64,000 nt of DNA, taken from positions 434,001 to 498,000 of the forward strand of contig NZ_CP040936.1 of the NCBI RefSeq assembly GCF_006352025.1. Direction: 5' to 3'. Made by a program: the position numbers and the translations under genes. Every line of letters begins with the position of its first letter. Position 1 is the stretch's first letter. This DNA comes from Hymenobacter sp. DG01 (GTDB taxonomy: Bacteria; Bacteroidota; Bacteroidia; Cytophagales; Hymenobacteraceae). The notes below the pieces were generated by a model. That model did not search any database. It was not told the origin of the DNA and saw nothing but the letters and a program-made list of their open reading frames with translations. Shown here piece by piece: positions 50,488 to 59,121 of the stretch.

Positions 50488-51645
50488 TTACAGGTTGCCG
50501 CGCAGGGCCTGCTCCCGCTCAATGGCTTCGAACAGGGCCTTGAAGTTGCCTTTGCCGAAGCTCTTGGCGCCTTTGCGCTGAATGATTTCATAGAACACGG
50601 TGGGGCGGTCTTCTACGGGCTTCGTGAAGATTTGCAGCAGGTAGCCTTCCTCGTCGCGGTCCACCAGCAGGTTCAGGGCCTTGATGCTTTCCAGGTCCTC
50701 ATCAATGGCTCCAATGCGGTCCAGCAGGTCCTCGTAGTAGGCAGCGGGCACGGTCAGGAACTCCACGCCACGGCGGCGCAGCTCCGTCACAGTGGCCCGG
50801 ATGTCCTTGGTGGCAATGGCAATGTGTTGCACGCCGGGCGAGTGGTAGTAGTCGAGGTACTCCTCAATCTGCGACTTTTTCTTGCCTTCGGCGGGCTCGT
50901 TGATGGGGAATTTCACGTAGCCGTTACCATTGCTCACTACCTTCGACATGAGGGCGGAATACTCCGTGCTGATGTCGTCATCGTCGAAGGTCAACAGCAG
51001 CTTAAAGCCCATGACGTCCTCGTAGAACTTCACCCACTGGTTCATCTCGCCCCAGCCCACGTTACCTACGCAGTGGTCAACGTGCAGCAGGCCTACCACC
51101 TCGCCCTGGGGTACAATGCCGGTTTTGGCTACGAAACCCGGCATGAAAGCGCCGCGGTAGTTGCTTCGCTCCACGAAGGTGTGGATGGTTTCGCCGTAGG
51201 TATAAATGCCCGACAGCGTAACCGAGCCGTTTTCGTCCTCAATGGTATAGGGCTCGAAGGCCGGCTTGGCGCCGCGCTTGGTGGTTTCCTCGAAGGATTT
51301 GCGGGCGTCGTCCACCCACAGGGCCATCACCTTCACGCCGTCGCCGTGCTGGGCTACGTGGCGCGTGATGTCGGAGTCGGGCAGCAGGGAAGTGGTCAGT
51401 ACAAAGCGGATTTTGTTTTGCTGCAGCACGTAGGAAGCCCGGTCGCGCACGCCGGTTTCGGGGCCGGCGTAGGCTACCAGCTCGAAGCCAAACGCGGCCT
51501 GGTAGTAGTAGGCCGACTGCTTGGCGTTACCAACGTAGAACTCAATGTAGTCGGTGCCGTTGAGGGGCAGGAAATCCTGGGCGGGCTGGGCCAGAACGGC
51601 CGGGGAAGTCATGGTTTCCATGGGCGGAGGGGGTAGGGTGGGCAT
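50488..51645 (-). CDS. hppD: 4-Hydroxyphenylpyruvate dioxygenase
   Basis: 385 residues. Two glyoxalase-like halves; metal ligands in HVDHCVGNVGWGEM and GVQHIAIATKDI, and a Glu in PTVFYEIIQRKG near the C-terminus. DYIEFYVGNAKQSAYYYQAAFGF is the usual N-terminus. It turns 4-hydroxyphenylpyruvate into homogentisate in tyrosine breakdown. The start is uncertain: ATG 51645, 51621 (METMTSP) and 51612 are all in frame before the conserved region; 51645 is the longest. Confidence 0.95.
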   Translation of the reverse strand: MPTLPPPPMETMTSPAVLAQPAQDFLPLNGTDYIEFYVGNAKQSAYYYQAAFGFELVAYAGPETGVRDRASYVLQQNKIRFVLTTSLLPDSDITRHVAQHGDGVKVMALWVDDARKSFEETTKRGAKPAFEPYTIEDENGSVTLSGIYTYGETIHTFVERSNYRGAFMPGFVAKTGIVPQGEVVGLLHVDHCVGNVGWGEMNQWVKFYEDVMGFKLLLTFDDDDISTEYSALMSKVVSNGNGYVKFPINEPAEGKKKSQIEEYLDYYHSPGVQHIAIATKDIRATVTELRRRGVEFLTVPAAYYEDLLDRIGAIDEDLESIKALNLLVDRDEEGYLLQIFTKPVEDRPTVFYEIIQRKGAKSFGKGNFKALFEAIEREQALRGNL

Positions 51646-51942
51646 GATGGGTTACCGGGTAAAAATACGGGTTTAGGTTAAATCATACCCCACCTGCTGC
51701 CCCACGGCGCCCGGCCCTACCCCCGCCCAGGGTCCGAAAGCCGGAATAGGGTAGGGTGCTGCTCACTGGCAACCGTTGGAAACCACAGGAAGCTATAGGA
51801 GGCTATAGTAAACCGCCGGAAAGCCCGCTGCTATAGACGTGGATCAGGCATTCTTCGTAGAATTGAGTCAAAAGCCGGAAGAGGCATACGAAACTGCCAA
51901 ATCCTCTTCACCTTTGTAGCCATAACCCATTGCTTTACGCTT
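51646..51942. other. Intergenic region of about 300 bp
   Basis: Between divergent genes. A repeated GGCTATAG/GCTATAG word occurs three times around 51790-51835. Near 51911 CACCTTTG resembles a -7 box upstream of the following gene. No gene was seen. Confidence 0.35.
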
Positions 51943-52329
51943 ATGAATTCGGAAGAGCTAAACCGCGCCCTCGTGGCCCTCATCGAGAAGAAAGCCGAGT
52001 TGCAGACCCTCACCTATGATGATGCCCGCTACGATGACGTAGAGGAAGAGCTGCACGACCTGGAGGACGATTTCAACGAAGAATATGGCTCCTTCCTGGA
52101 GGCAGCCCTGGAGAAAGTGCACGATGCCTTAGGCTCCGACACCGACGTGCTGCTGCCTACGGCCTACCTCCCGGCCAACATCAGCGGCAAGCCCACCCCG
52201 AAGGAAGGCGTCTGGATTGACTCCGAGAAATACTCCGGCAAAGAAGCCCGCCTGACCCTGGTACCCAACCCCACGCGGCTGGTACTCACGGTGGGCAAAG
52301 CCGTACAGGAAGAGGTTTGGAAAGCCTAA
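51943..52329 (+). CDS. Hypothetical acidic protein
   Basis: 128 residues. N-terminal half is a charged helix (ELNRALVALIEKKAELQTL, then DDVEEELHDLEDDFNEEYGSFLEAALEKVHD) that looks like a coiled coil; the C-terminal half has short strands (VWIDSEKYSGKEARLTLVP, RLVLTVGKAVQ). I do not recognise the family. GC-rich codons like the neighbours support it being real, and it has its own terminator. Confidence 0.75.
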   Translation: MNSEELNRALVALIEKKAELQTLTYDDARYDDVEEELHDLEDDFNEEYGSFLEAALEKVHDALGSDTDVLLPTAYLPANISGKPTPKEGVWIDSEKYSGKEARLTLVPNPTRLVLTVGKAVQEEVWKA

Positions 52330-52349
52330 GCGGTACCACCCGCATCTGG

Positions 52350-52397
52350 AAACAGGCCATTTGGTATCACGCACAGGTGATGCCAAATGGCCTGTTT
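52350..52397. terminator. Hairpin terminator
   Basis: AAACAGGCCATTTGGTATCAC pairs with GTGATGCCAAATGGCCTGTTT (one mismatch), followed by TTTTC on the plus strand. It lies after the 51943 gene; the next gene starts 21 bp on. Confidence 0.85.
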
Positions 52398-52417
52398 TTC
52401 TTTTCTGAATAACGATT

Positions 52418-52768
52418 ATGCTCTACCGCATTGCCGAGCCTGCTGATTGGGCCCAGGCCCAACAAACCGGCATTTTCGCCAGCCCCAACTTAGCCGCGGA
52501 AGGTTTCATTCACTGCTCCGAGCAACACCAGATTCTGGAAACCGCCCGGCGCTACTACCCCGGCCGCATGGGTCTGTGGCTTCTGGAGTGGGACGAGGCC
52601 GCGCTGAAAGCAGCCGGGGTGCGCGTGGAGCGGGAGTGGGTAGAAAGCCGGCAGCAGCATTTCGCGCATGTGTTTGGCCCGGTGTCGCTTCAGGCTATCC
52701 GGCGGGTGTGGCACCTGGGCGCTGACGCGACGGGCGAGTTTCACCTACCGCCCGAACTGCGGGGCTGA
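52418..52768 (+). CDS. DUF952 protein, copy 1
   Basis: 116 residues. Family features: LYRIAEPADWAQAQQTGIF at the N-terminus, EGFIHCSEQHQIL, then LLLLEWD-like LLEWDEAALKAAGVRVERE and FAHVFGPVSLQAIRRV. DUF952 proteins are small and of unknown function, often with the FIHxS motif proposed as an active-site region by fold similarity. A second DUF952 gene lies at 53939; together they bracket a lipoprotein gene. Confidence 0.88.
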   Translation: MLYRIAEPADWAQAQQTGIFASPNLAAEGFIHCSEQHQILETARRYYPGRMGLWLLEWDEAALKAAGVRVEREWVESRQQHFAHVFGPVSLQAIRRVWHLGADATGEFHLPPELRG

Positions 52769-52874
52769 GAGTTGGAATTATTGTTGCTTAAAGAAAATAC
52801 TATATAGTTCGATCCTAATTGTACGCAAGCCGGCCGGGCTGCCACTGTTCCAACTACTTTGCTTATCGGCTTCA

Positions 52875-53645
52875 ATGACTACCCTATCTACGCTTATCCG
52901 CCTGGTGCTACCTGCTTTGGTAGCGGCCAGCCTAACGGCCTGCTCGGCCACTTCCTTTCTGAGCCTGACGCCCACCCGGCCCGATGGCCCCTGGGTAAAT
53001 GGCCACCCCACCAGCCTCACCCAGCACCCCGACAGCGTGCAGGTGCGCGTAGGCTTTATTCGCTACGAGCCGACGGAATTGGTGTTTGAAACGGAAATCA
53101 GCAACTACTCCGACCGGCCGATTCTGGTAGCCCCCGAAACCTTTTACTACCTCATGCTGCCCACCGACTCAGTAGCGGAAAAGCAGTTGGCCAAAGGCAT
53201 ATTTGAGAGCCGGGTGCCCGCTCTGGATCCGGAAGTGCAGCTGCAACAGCTGGCCGCCAAGCTCGATAAGCAAGCCGCTAAAGCAACCAATGTAAGCTGG
53301 TTTGAGCTTCTGACCACCGCCACCCACATTGCTGAAGATGTAGCCAGCATTAAAAAGAAGGAAACCGCCGAGCAGGTTGCTGAGCGCGACTACCGGCACC
53401 AGAGCGACGATGCCTTCTTCGAGGAGCAACGCGAACAACACGCCCAGCAAGCCGATCAGCTGTATGACCAGCAAGTAAGTATGGAGGTCACAGTGCTGCG
53501 CAACACCACCCTGGAGCCCGGCCAGCGGGTGGTAGGGCAGGTGCATTTTCCGCGCCGGGACTACGCCAAGCGGCTGCGGCTAGTCGTGTTCTTCGATGAG
53601 CGCCCGGTGCAGTTTGACTTCACTCAGGCTACGGCCAAGCGCTAG
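52875..53645 (+). CDS. Putative lipoprotein between two DUF952 genes
   Basis: 256 residues. Signal (MTTLSTLIRLVLPALVAASLTAC) ends in a lipobox SLTAC. The mature protein has a beta-rich first part (QVRVGFIRYEPTELVFETEISNYSDRPILVAPETFYYLM), then a Glu/Gln/Ala-rich helical segment around 130-190 and a last beta part (VTVLRNTTLEPGQRVVGQVHFP). This looks like a periplasmic immunoglobulin-like domain. No family recognised. ATG 52875 was chosen; an in-frame upstream extension would run across the DUF952 gene. Confidence 0.78.
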   Translation: MTTLSTLIRLVLPALVAASLTACSATSFLSLTPTRPDGPWVNGHPTSLTQHPDSVQVRVGFIRYEPTELVFETEISNYSDRPILVAPETFYYLMLPTDSVAEKQLAKGIFESRVPALDPEVQLQQLAAKLDKQAAKATNVSWFELLTTATHIAEDVASIKKKETAEQVAERDYRHQSDDAFFEEQREQHAQQADQLYDQQVSMEVTVLRNTTLEPGQRVVGQVHFPRRDYAKRLRLVVFFDERPVQFDFTQATAKR

Positions 53646-53682
53646 TTGCCTAGCGGCGCTCAAAAATTCCTGTTCGGGTTCG

Positions 53683-53800
53683 TTAAAACCCTTCCGCATA
53701 GCCGATGGGCACCAGCACTTCGCCAAGCAAGTAGGAAGCAGTTTCCTCTGGCTAAAGCGTAACTCGGGTTTGATACAGGGTAATTTGTTAGTGGGGCGAG
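53683..53800 (-). pseudogene. Possible C-terminal relic of a PP2A-type phosphatase
   Basis: On the minus strand, PEETASYLLGEVLVPIGYAEGF (shown here in part) ends at a TAA at 53683-53685. In the neighbouring frame, KPELRFS precedes it, so one frameshift would join both. The segment resembles the C-terminal LLGEVLIPTS of the phosphatase at 11483-12151. No intact gene remains. Weak call. Confidence 0.25.
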
Positions 53801-53938
53801 GTAAGCCAGAACCAGGCTTAGCGCAGTACCCAGCAACTAGCAACGGCCTACCTAATAGGCTAACAAAAACTGGACAGTAGTGGTTAGCGTACTAACTACG
53901 GGCAGTATTGTTGCTAGTCCTATTGCTGTCTTATCAAC

Positions 53939-54295
53939 GTGCAATTTTATTACCGCATCACCGAAGTCAAGACTTGGCTTACCGCGCAGCACACCGGGTT
54001 TTTTGCCAGCCCTGACTTAGTAGTCACTGGGTTTATCCACGCTTCGCCCCGCCATCAAGTGCTGACGACAGCTAATCTATATTTTCCTAACGAGTCAGAG
54101 CTTCTGGCCCTGGAAATTGATCCGGTGCTCCTGCGCGAGGCAGGAGTGGAGTTAGAGCTGATTTGGCGAGGAGAGCGGCAGGAAACCTTCGCGCACATCT
54201 TCGGGGCTATTCCGATAAGCGCTATAAGGCGGGTGTTGGAACTGCGTCGTAATGCTGCCGGTGAGTTTAGTATTCAGACAGAGCCTTCCGGGTAG
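53939..54295 (+). CDS. DUF952 protein, copy 2
   Basis: 118 residues, GTG start (53939). Family pattern as in copy 1: YYRITEVKTWLTAQHTGFFASPDL, GFIHASPRHQVL, LALEIDPVLLREAGVELE, ETFAHIFGAIPISAIRRVLEL. It lacks the Cys of copy 1's FIHCS (FIHAS here). It is lower in GC (about 52% by eye) than copy 1, which argues against a recent duplication. Convergent with the DUF2911 gene. Confidence 0.85.
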   Translation: MQFYYRITEVKTWLTAQHTGFFASPDLVVTGFIHASPRHQVLTTANLYFPNESELLALEIDPVLLREAGVELELIWRGERQETFAHIFGAIPISAIRRVLELRRNAAGEFSIQTEPSG

Positions 54296-54453
54296 CCACC
54301 AGCAGTATGGCTTCTAGATAAGAGCAAAACTACTCCGGGAGCCGGCTAACAGACTTCTTTACTGGGAGGTACATTTGCTTTAACTGCTCATCGGAGTGGA
54401 TTAATTGCTGGTGTAGCAAAATTGCCAGTGCCGGGCATAAGGCTATATATCAA

Positions 54454-54493
54454 AAAACAGCCCCGCCCTACCGGAGTAGAACGGGGCTGTTTT
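54454..54493. terminator. Hairpin terminator between DUF952 and DUF2911 genes
   Basis: AAAACAGCCCCG (54454-54465) pairs with CGGGGCTGTTTT (54482-54493) around a 16-nt loop. The minus-strand gene ends at 54511. Confidence 0.75.
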
Positions 54494-54510
54494 GTGCGTA
54501 GAGGAAGGAC

Positions 54511-55038
54511 TTATTTCATCGCCACGGGTAGCTCAAGGTTTTCCCAGCGCAGCACCAGGCCCTGAGGCGTTACCTCGTATACCAGCTTTTCCTGCAGGTT
54601 GGCCGCTTTGCGAGGGGTAGCGGTTACGCGCAGGGCATCCTGCTTCTGGTCGTACTTATAGGCGCCCCACTGCTGGGCGGTTTTGTTGAAGATGACCGTC
54701 CACTGCTTTTCCGTCGGGATGGTGAACAGGCTGTACGTGCCAGCTGGTAAGGTTTTGCCTTCCACGGTTAGGGGCTGGTCGGTAGTGAAGGTAGTGGCCT
54801 CGTTGGCTCCTGCGCGCCACACTTGCCCGTAGGGCACCAGCGGCGAGCCCCAAATGGTGCGGCCCTTCACGGAGGGGCTGCTGTAGGCTACGGTTACGTT
54901 GGCCTTGCCAATTTTGCCGGTAGCCGTAGCGGGTGGGCTGGGGCGCTTGGACGGGTCATCCTGGCCCTGGGCGAAGGAGGTGTGAGCCCACAGCAGGCTC
55001 AGGAGCAGCAGCAAAGAGAACGTGCGAATTGATTTCAT
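54511..55038 (-). CDS. DUF2911 secreted protein
   Basis: 175 residues. Signal peptide 1-24 (MKSIRTFSLLLLLSLLWAHTSFAQ). DUF2911 features: ITVAYSSPSVKGRTIWG-like VTVAYSSPSVKGR, YGQVWRAGANEATTFTTDQPLTVEG, PAGTYSLFTIPTEKQWTVIFN. Common in Bacteroidota, function unknown, beta-rich and likely periplasmic or surface. Its terminator is at 54454-54493. Confidence 0.92.
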   Translation of the reverse strand: MKSIRTFSLLLLLSLLWAHTSFAQGQDDPSKRPSPPATATGKIGKANVTVAYSSPSVKGRTIWGSPLVPYGQVWRAGANEATTFTTDQPLTVEGKTLPAGTYSLFTIPTEKQWTVIFNKTAQQWGAYKYDQKQDALRVTATPRKAANLQEKLVYEVTPQGLVLRWENLELPVAMK

Positions 55039-55205
55039 GGGTAGGAAATAGTAGAAGTGGAAGAAACAGACAGCCGCTAAACCTGCTCGGCTGCATTAAG
55101 TTAGCACAGGCGCAGAATGCTACCCCGCCATAACGCCCGAATGCCCGACAAAAGCATAGCTTCTGCCGGGCATTCAGTGTTTGGTCATCAGATGTTAGCG
55201 GAGCG

Positions 55206-57104
55206 CTATACGAACTCAGCCAGCTCCAGCCACCGTTCCCCTTTGGTGTCCAGGTCCTGGTCGGTGCGCTTGAGCTGGGCGGCCCAGTCGGTTAGCTCCT
55301 GGTGGGAGCCGGTGCCGGAGTTGAGCTTTTCAATGAGCTGCTGCTTGAGGGTTTCCAGCTGCTCCAGCTCCTTTTCCAGGGTTTCGTATTCTTTCTTTTC
55401 CGCGAAGGTAGCCTTGCGCTTAGCCGGGTTGGGCGCCGCCGCGGGGGTAGGGGGCGCGGCCACCGGCGCCGCCGATACCGTGCCTTTGGGCGGACGGGCA
55501 GCCGTTTCGGCGTCCTGCTCCTTCTGCCACTCGCGGTAGTCGGTGTAGTTGCCGGGGAACTGCCGGATTTTACCACCCGGTTCCAGCGCAAACACCTGTT
55601 CCACCAGCGCATCCATAAAGTACCGGTCGTGCGAAACGATAATTAGGCAGCCCTGGAAGTTGAGCAGGAAGTCTTCCAGAATGTTGAGCGTGATGATGTC
55701 GAGGTCGTTGGTCGGTTCGTCGAGAATCAGAAAATTCGGATTCTTGATGAGCACGCGCAGCAGCTGCAGGCGGCGCTTTTCGCCCCCGCTCAGCTTGCTG
55801 ACCAGCGTGTACTGCTGAGCCGGCGGAAACTGAAAGTGCTGCAAAAACTGCGAGGCCGTCACGCTGCTGCCGTCGGCCATTTCTACCACTTCGGCTACCT
55901 CCTTCACAATGTCAATCACGCGCTGCGAAGGGTCGAAGTCCAGCTCCGTTTGGGTGTAGTAGCCGAACACGGTGGTCTGGCCGGCATCTACTACCCCCGA
56001 GTCGGGCGCGAGCTTGCCCGTGAGCATGTTCAGCAGCGTGGATTTGCCGGACCCGTTGGGACCTACCAGCCCGATGCGGTCCTTTTTCTTGAACACGTAG
56101 CTGAAATCATCCAGCACCACCTTGCCGCCAAACTGCTTGTGCAGGTGCTCCACCTCAATGATTTTGCCACCCTGGCGCGTGGTTTTCACCGACAGCTCCA
56201 TTTCCGGACCTTTCACGCGGCCCTTAGCTTTCTCCTGGGTTTCGTAAAAAGCGTCGATGCGGGCTTTTTGCTTGGTGCCGCGGGCCTGGGGCTGGCGGCG
56301 CATCCACTCCAGCTCCTTGCGCAGCAGGTTGCGGGCCTTTTCCACCTCGGCGGTTTCCATCTGCTCCCGCTCCGATTTCTTCTCCACGAAGTACGAGTAG
56401 TTGCCCTGGTAGCGGTGCACGCGGCCCTGGTCCAGCTCCACAATTTCGTTGGCTACCTTGTCCAGGAAATACCGGTCGTGGGTTACCATCAGCAGGGTGA
56501 GGGTAGGGGAAGCCAAGCGGTTTTCCAGCCACTCAATGGTAGCCAGGTCCAGGTGGTTGGTGGGCTCGTCGAGAATCAGCACGTCGGGTTCCTCAATGAG
56601 CACGCGGGCCAAAGCCACACGCTTGCGCTGCCCGCCCGAGAGCTTGCTCACGGGCCGCTCCAGCAAGTCGCCCAAGATGCCCAGGCGCCCCAGAATTTGT
56701 TTTACCTGCGCGTCGTAGTCCCAGGCATTATAGGTGTCCATCAGCTCCATTACCCGCTGCAAGTCGGCGGGGGAATGGTTGGGGTCATTCACAACGTGCT
56801 CGTAGTCGCGGATGGCGGCGAGGGTATCATTCTGGCTGGCGAAAATGGTTTGCTCCACGTTCAGGGCCTCATCGAACACCGGCTGCTGCCCCAGGAAGGA
56901 CACGCGGATGTCTTTGCGCACGCTCACCTCGCCCGTGTCCGGCGGCTCCAGCCCGGCCAGAATGCGCAGCAGGGTGGTTTTGCCCGAGCCGTTGATGCCC
57001 ACCAGGGCCACGCGCTGCCCCTGTTGCAGCCCGAAGTTTAATTCCCGGAACAGCCACCGGTCGGCGTAATTTTTCGAAAGATTCTCAGCAGAAAGCAGAT
57101 TCAT
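55206..57104 (-). CDS. ABC-F family ATPase, Uup-like
   Basis: 632 residues with two ABC domains. Walker A GINGSGKTT (36-44), signature LSGGQRKRVALARVL, D-loop, linker with Glu/Arg-rich helices (about 230-300), second domain GPNGSGKST and LSGGEKRRLQLLRVL. No membrane segments. The C-terminal region from about 560 is a Lys/Glu-rich coiled coil, as in Uup. ABC-F proteins act on ribosomes; Uup also affects DNA transposon excision. ATG 57104 lies 4 nt after a -7 box, and an octamer repeat lies just beyond. Confidence 0.93.
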   Translation of the reverse strand: MNLLSAENLSKNYADRWLFRELNFGLQQGQRVALVGINGSGKTTLLRILAGLEPPDTGEVSVRKDIRVSFLGQQPVFDEALNVEQTIFASQNDTLAAIRDYEHVVNDPNHSPADLQRVMELMDTYNAWDYDAQVKQILGRLGILGDLLERPVSKLSGGQRKRVALARVLIEEPDVLILDEPTNHLDLATIEWLENRLASPTLTLLMVTHDRYFLDKVANEIVELDQGRVHRYQGNYSYFVEKKSEREQMETAEVEKARNLLRKELEWMRRQPQARGTKQKARIDAFYETQEKAKGRVKGPEMELSVKTTRQGGKIIEVEHLHKQFGGKVVLDDFSYVFKKKDRIGLVGPNGSGKSTLLNMLTGKLAPDSGVVDAGQTTVFGYYTQTELDFDPSQRVIDIVKEVAEVVEMADGSSVTASQFLQHFQFPPAQQYTLVSKLSGGEKRRLQLLRVLIKNPNFLILDEPTNDLDIITLNILEDFLLNFQGCLIIVSHDRYFMDALVEQVFALEPGGKIRQFPGNYTDYREWQKEQDAETAARPPKGTVSAAPVAAPPTPAAAPNPAKRKATFAEKKEYETLEKELEQLETLKQQLIEKLNSGTGSHQELTDWAAQLKRTDQDLDTKGERWLELAEFV

Positions 57105-57108
57105 ACCG

Positions 57109-57116
57109 CAAAGGTA
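57109..57116 (-). promoter_or_regulatory. -7 box of the ABC-F gene (TACCTTTG on the minus strand)
   Basis: CAAAGGTA on the plus strand, 4 nt from the ABC-F start codon, implying a leaderless transcript. In that case the octamer repeat at 57132-57160 lies upstream of transcription. Confidence 0.55.
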
Positions 57117-57131
57117 CGAGAAGGCAAAATG

Positions 57132-57160
57132 GCGAGATGGTGAAATTGTGAGTTTGGTGC
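57132..57160. repeat. Tandem octamer (GCGA/GTGA every 8 bp) before the ABC-F gene
   Basis: GCGAGATG, GTGAAATT, GTGAGTTT, then GGTGCC: starts at 57132, 57140, 57148 and 57156. Same word and period as before ychF. Confidence 0.65.
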
Positions 57161-57182
57161 CGGACGGGCTACTCACTACTCC

Positions 57183-58706
57183 TCATTTTGCCTTTTCGTA
57201 CACGCGGCACCGGAAGCGGCACTGCCCGAGCTGCTCGCGCATAGATGGGCTGAAGCCTTCGAAGCCGTAAGCGGGTAGGGTCAGGAAGTGAGGCGCGTCG
57301 AAGACCCGCCGGTACGCCGCGGGCAGTTGCACGGGCTGACAGCCGGGGCTGAGCAATGGATAAAGAAAGGTGCAGTTTACGAGCACCAGCGAATCGGGCC
57401 GGGCGGGGGGCGCCAGGGGGCCAACCGGGGGCACGTCGTAATCGAGGGTTGCGTTAAGGCCGCCCTCGTTCAGGTAGCGCAGGCGGCCGGGAGCTACCCC
57501 CGAATAGGTTGCCAGCACATCACGCGGGTAGGCCAGCGCGAAATAGGCCGGTACAAAGCGTGCCAGCCCCCCGAGGGCCGTGACAACCAGCGCCGAAGCC
57601 GCCAGCTGCTGCAGTCGGTGGCGGCGTAGCAGCGGCAAGGCGGCCCCGGCGTACAAGACCAGAAATGGCAGAAAGAAATGAATGATCCGGCCGTAAAACA
57701 CCAGCGTATGCGCAAAGTACCCCAGGCAGGCGTGCCCCAACCAGGCCGCAACGGGCACCACTGCCACCACCCGCGCTACGGGGGTAGAGTGGCAGGTAAG
57801 CAGCGCCCATAGTCCGGGTAGGGCCGCCAGCAACAGTAAGGCACCCGTCAGACCCTCTACCTGCCAGAGGTAGCGGGGCAGAAAGGAGAATCCTTCGGAA
57901 AAATCGCCCTGGATGACGGTGGCCGGCAGGTGCTGCAGGGTGCGCAGGTAAGAAATATGCCCGAAACGGGTAAGCACTTCCAGGGGCACTACCACTAGCC
58001 CTGCCCCAGCCCCGAATCCCCAGAGGGCGCGCTTCCAAGCAGATTTCGGTTGGCTGGCCAGTAGCAGCGCCCCCGGCAGCAAAGGCGCGAAATAGTAGCC
58101 TGGGTACACGGCAAATGCCAGCAAACCCAGCCCCCCAGCCAGCAATCCGCTACGCCAGGGGCTACGGGCAGCGGCGGGTGCCGAAAGCAGTACCAGGCTT
58201 AGTAGCACTACCCCCAGGGCCGTATCATAGGGCAACAGGTGGCGCACGTACAGCTGGGTGCTACTCAGGGCCGAATACACTACCAGCACCATTGTGGCCG
58301 ATGCGACCGGCAGCAGGCGCCGGGCCAGCCGCCACAGCAGCAGCAGATTCAGCAATAGCACCACCCAGTTCAGGAGTTGCGGCACTAATAGGGAGGTAGG
58401 GGAGGTAGGAGGAATTTGCCAAATGCGGTGAAGTCCTACCTGCACCAACGCCACGGGCAGGCGCAAAAGCGCATCGGCGGGGCGGCCCTGGGTGTTGGCC
58501 AGGTGCAGGCAGAGGCGTTCCACGTCACCCTGAAAGATGGCCTCCACGGCTTCCACGGACTTCAGATGCCGTTCTTCATCGGGGAAGGCCAGGGCGCCGC
58601 CCGCCTGCAGAGCACCCAGCCGAATAAGCAGAATAACGAGCAGGGGCAGCCCCGGCCAGAGCCACCAGCCCCGCCCAAAACGGGTCGGGGCAAATACATT
58701 GGGCAT
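57183..58706 (-). CDS. Polytopic membrane protein, glycosyltransferase 39-like
   Basis: 507 residues with roughly ten or more membrane helices. FPDEERHLKS after the first helix recalls the DE motif in the first loop of GT39/PMT-like (GT-C) enzymes; LPYDTALGVVLLSLVLL and AVYPGYYFAPLLPGAL are typical helices. The final 100 residues are a periplasmic domain with several Cys. GT-C enzymes transfer sugars from lipid-linked donors, but this function is inferred. It is followed on the minus strand by the ABC-F gene (78-bp gap) without evident link. Confidence 0.72.
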   Translation of the reverse strand: MPNVFAPTRFGRGWWLWPGLPLLVILLIRLGALQAGGALAFPDEERHLKSVEAVEAIFQGDVERLCLHLANTQGRPADALLRLPVALVQVGLHRIWQIPPTSPTSLLVPQLLNWVVLLLNLLLLWRLARRLLPVASATMVLVVYSALSSTQLYVRHLLPYDTALGVVLLSLVLLSAPAAARSPWRSGLLAGGLGLLAFAVYPGYYFAPLLPGALLLASQPKSAWKRALWGFGAGAGLVVVPLEVLTRFGHISYLRTLQHLPATVIQGDFSEGFSFLPRYLWQVEGLTGALLLLAALPGLWALLTCHSTPVARVVAVVPVAAWLGHACLGYFAHTLVFYGRIIHFFLPFLVLYAGAALPLLRRHRLQQLAASALVVTALGGLARFVPAYFALAYPRDVLATYSGVAPGRLRYLNEGGLNATLDYDVPPVGPLAPPARPDSLVLVNCTFLYPLLSPGCQPVQLPAAYRRVFDAPHFLTLPAYGFEGFSPSMREQLGQCRFRCRVYEKAK

Positions 58707-58793
58707 ACGCAGTAAAATGAGCCGCTACCGGACCCGGAAGCAGCAAAGAAAGCCCAAAGATGCGCCAGCCGCCGCAGGAAAGCAGCCCGGGCG

Positions 58794-59027
58794 CTAAATC
58801 ACGCGCACCCGGTCGCGGTTGGTATCGTCGCGCAGGATTTCCAGGCCCCGGTAGGCCAGGGGGCGCCCGGTGTTATGGGTCAAGGCGCCGCCATCGGCGT
58901 ACAGATGAGCCACATCGAGTACCAGCTGGGTGTACTTCCGCTCGCCCAGCTCAATCGCAACGGGGCGGCCTTGGCTGGAGTCGAAGGTGGCCAGGGCCTG
59001 GTCAATTTCTTCCAGAATTCTGCTCAT
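58794..59027 (-). CDS. Hypothetical small protein
   Basis: 77 residues: MSRILEEIDQALATFDSSQG then AIELGERKYTQLVLDVAHLYADGG and a final RGLEILRDDTNRDRVRVI. No signal, no membrane helix. Codon use fits the surroundings, so it is likely real. I do not recognise the family; the helix-strand pattern resembles small phage-like or sporulation-type proteins only loosely. Upstream is the divergent murI promoter region. Confidence 0.65.
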   Translation of the reverse strand: MSRILEEIDQALATFDSSQGRPVAIELGERKYTQLVLDVAHLYADGGALTHNTGRPLAYRGLEILRDDTNRDRVRVI

Positions 59028-59121
59028 AGCTCAGGATAGGACGGGTGTGAGGCCGGGAAATATATAAACTTGTCAGAATTGTGCTGCAGCCCGCCGCGTA
59101 TTCTTCCCCGTTCAACACTCG

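Noticed and set aside
55836..57041. 401-codon frame on the plus strand opposite the ABC-F gene
   Set aside because: Antisense shadow of Walker A/B-bearing coding sequence, composition typical of shadow frames.
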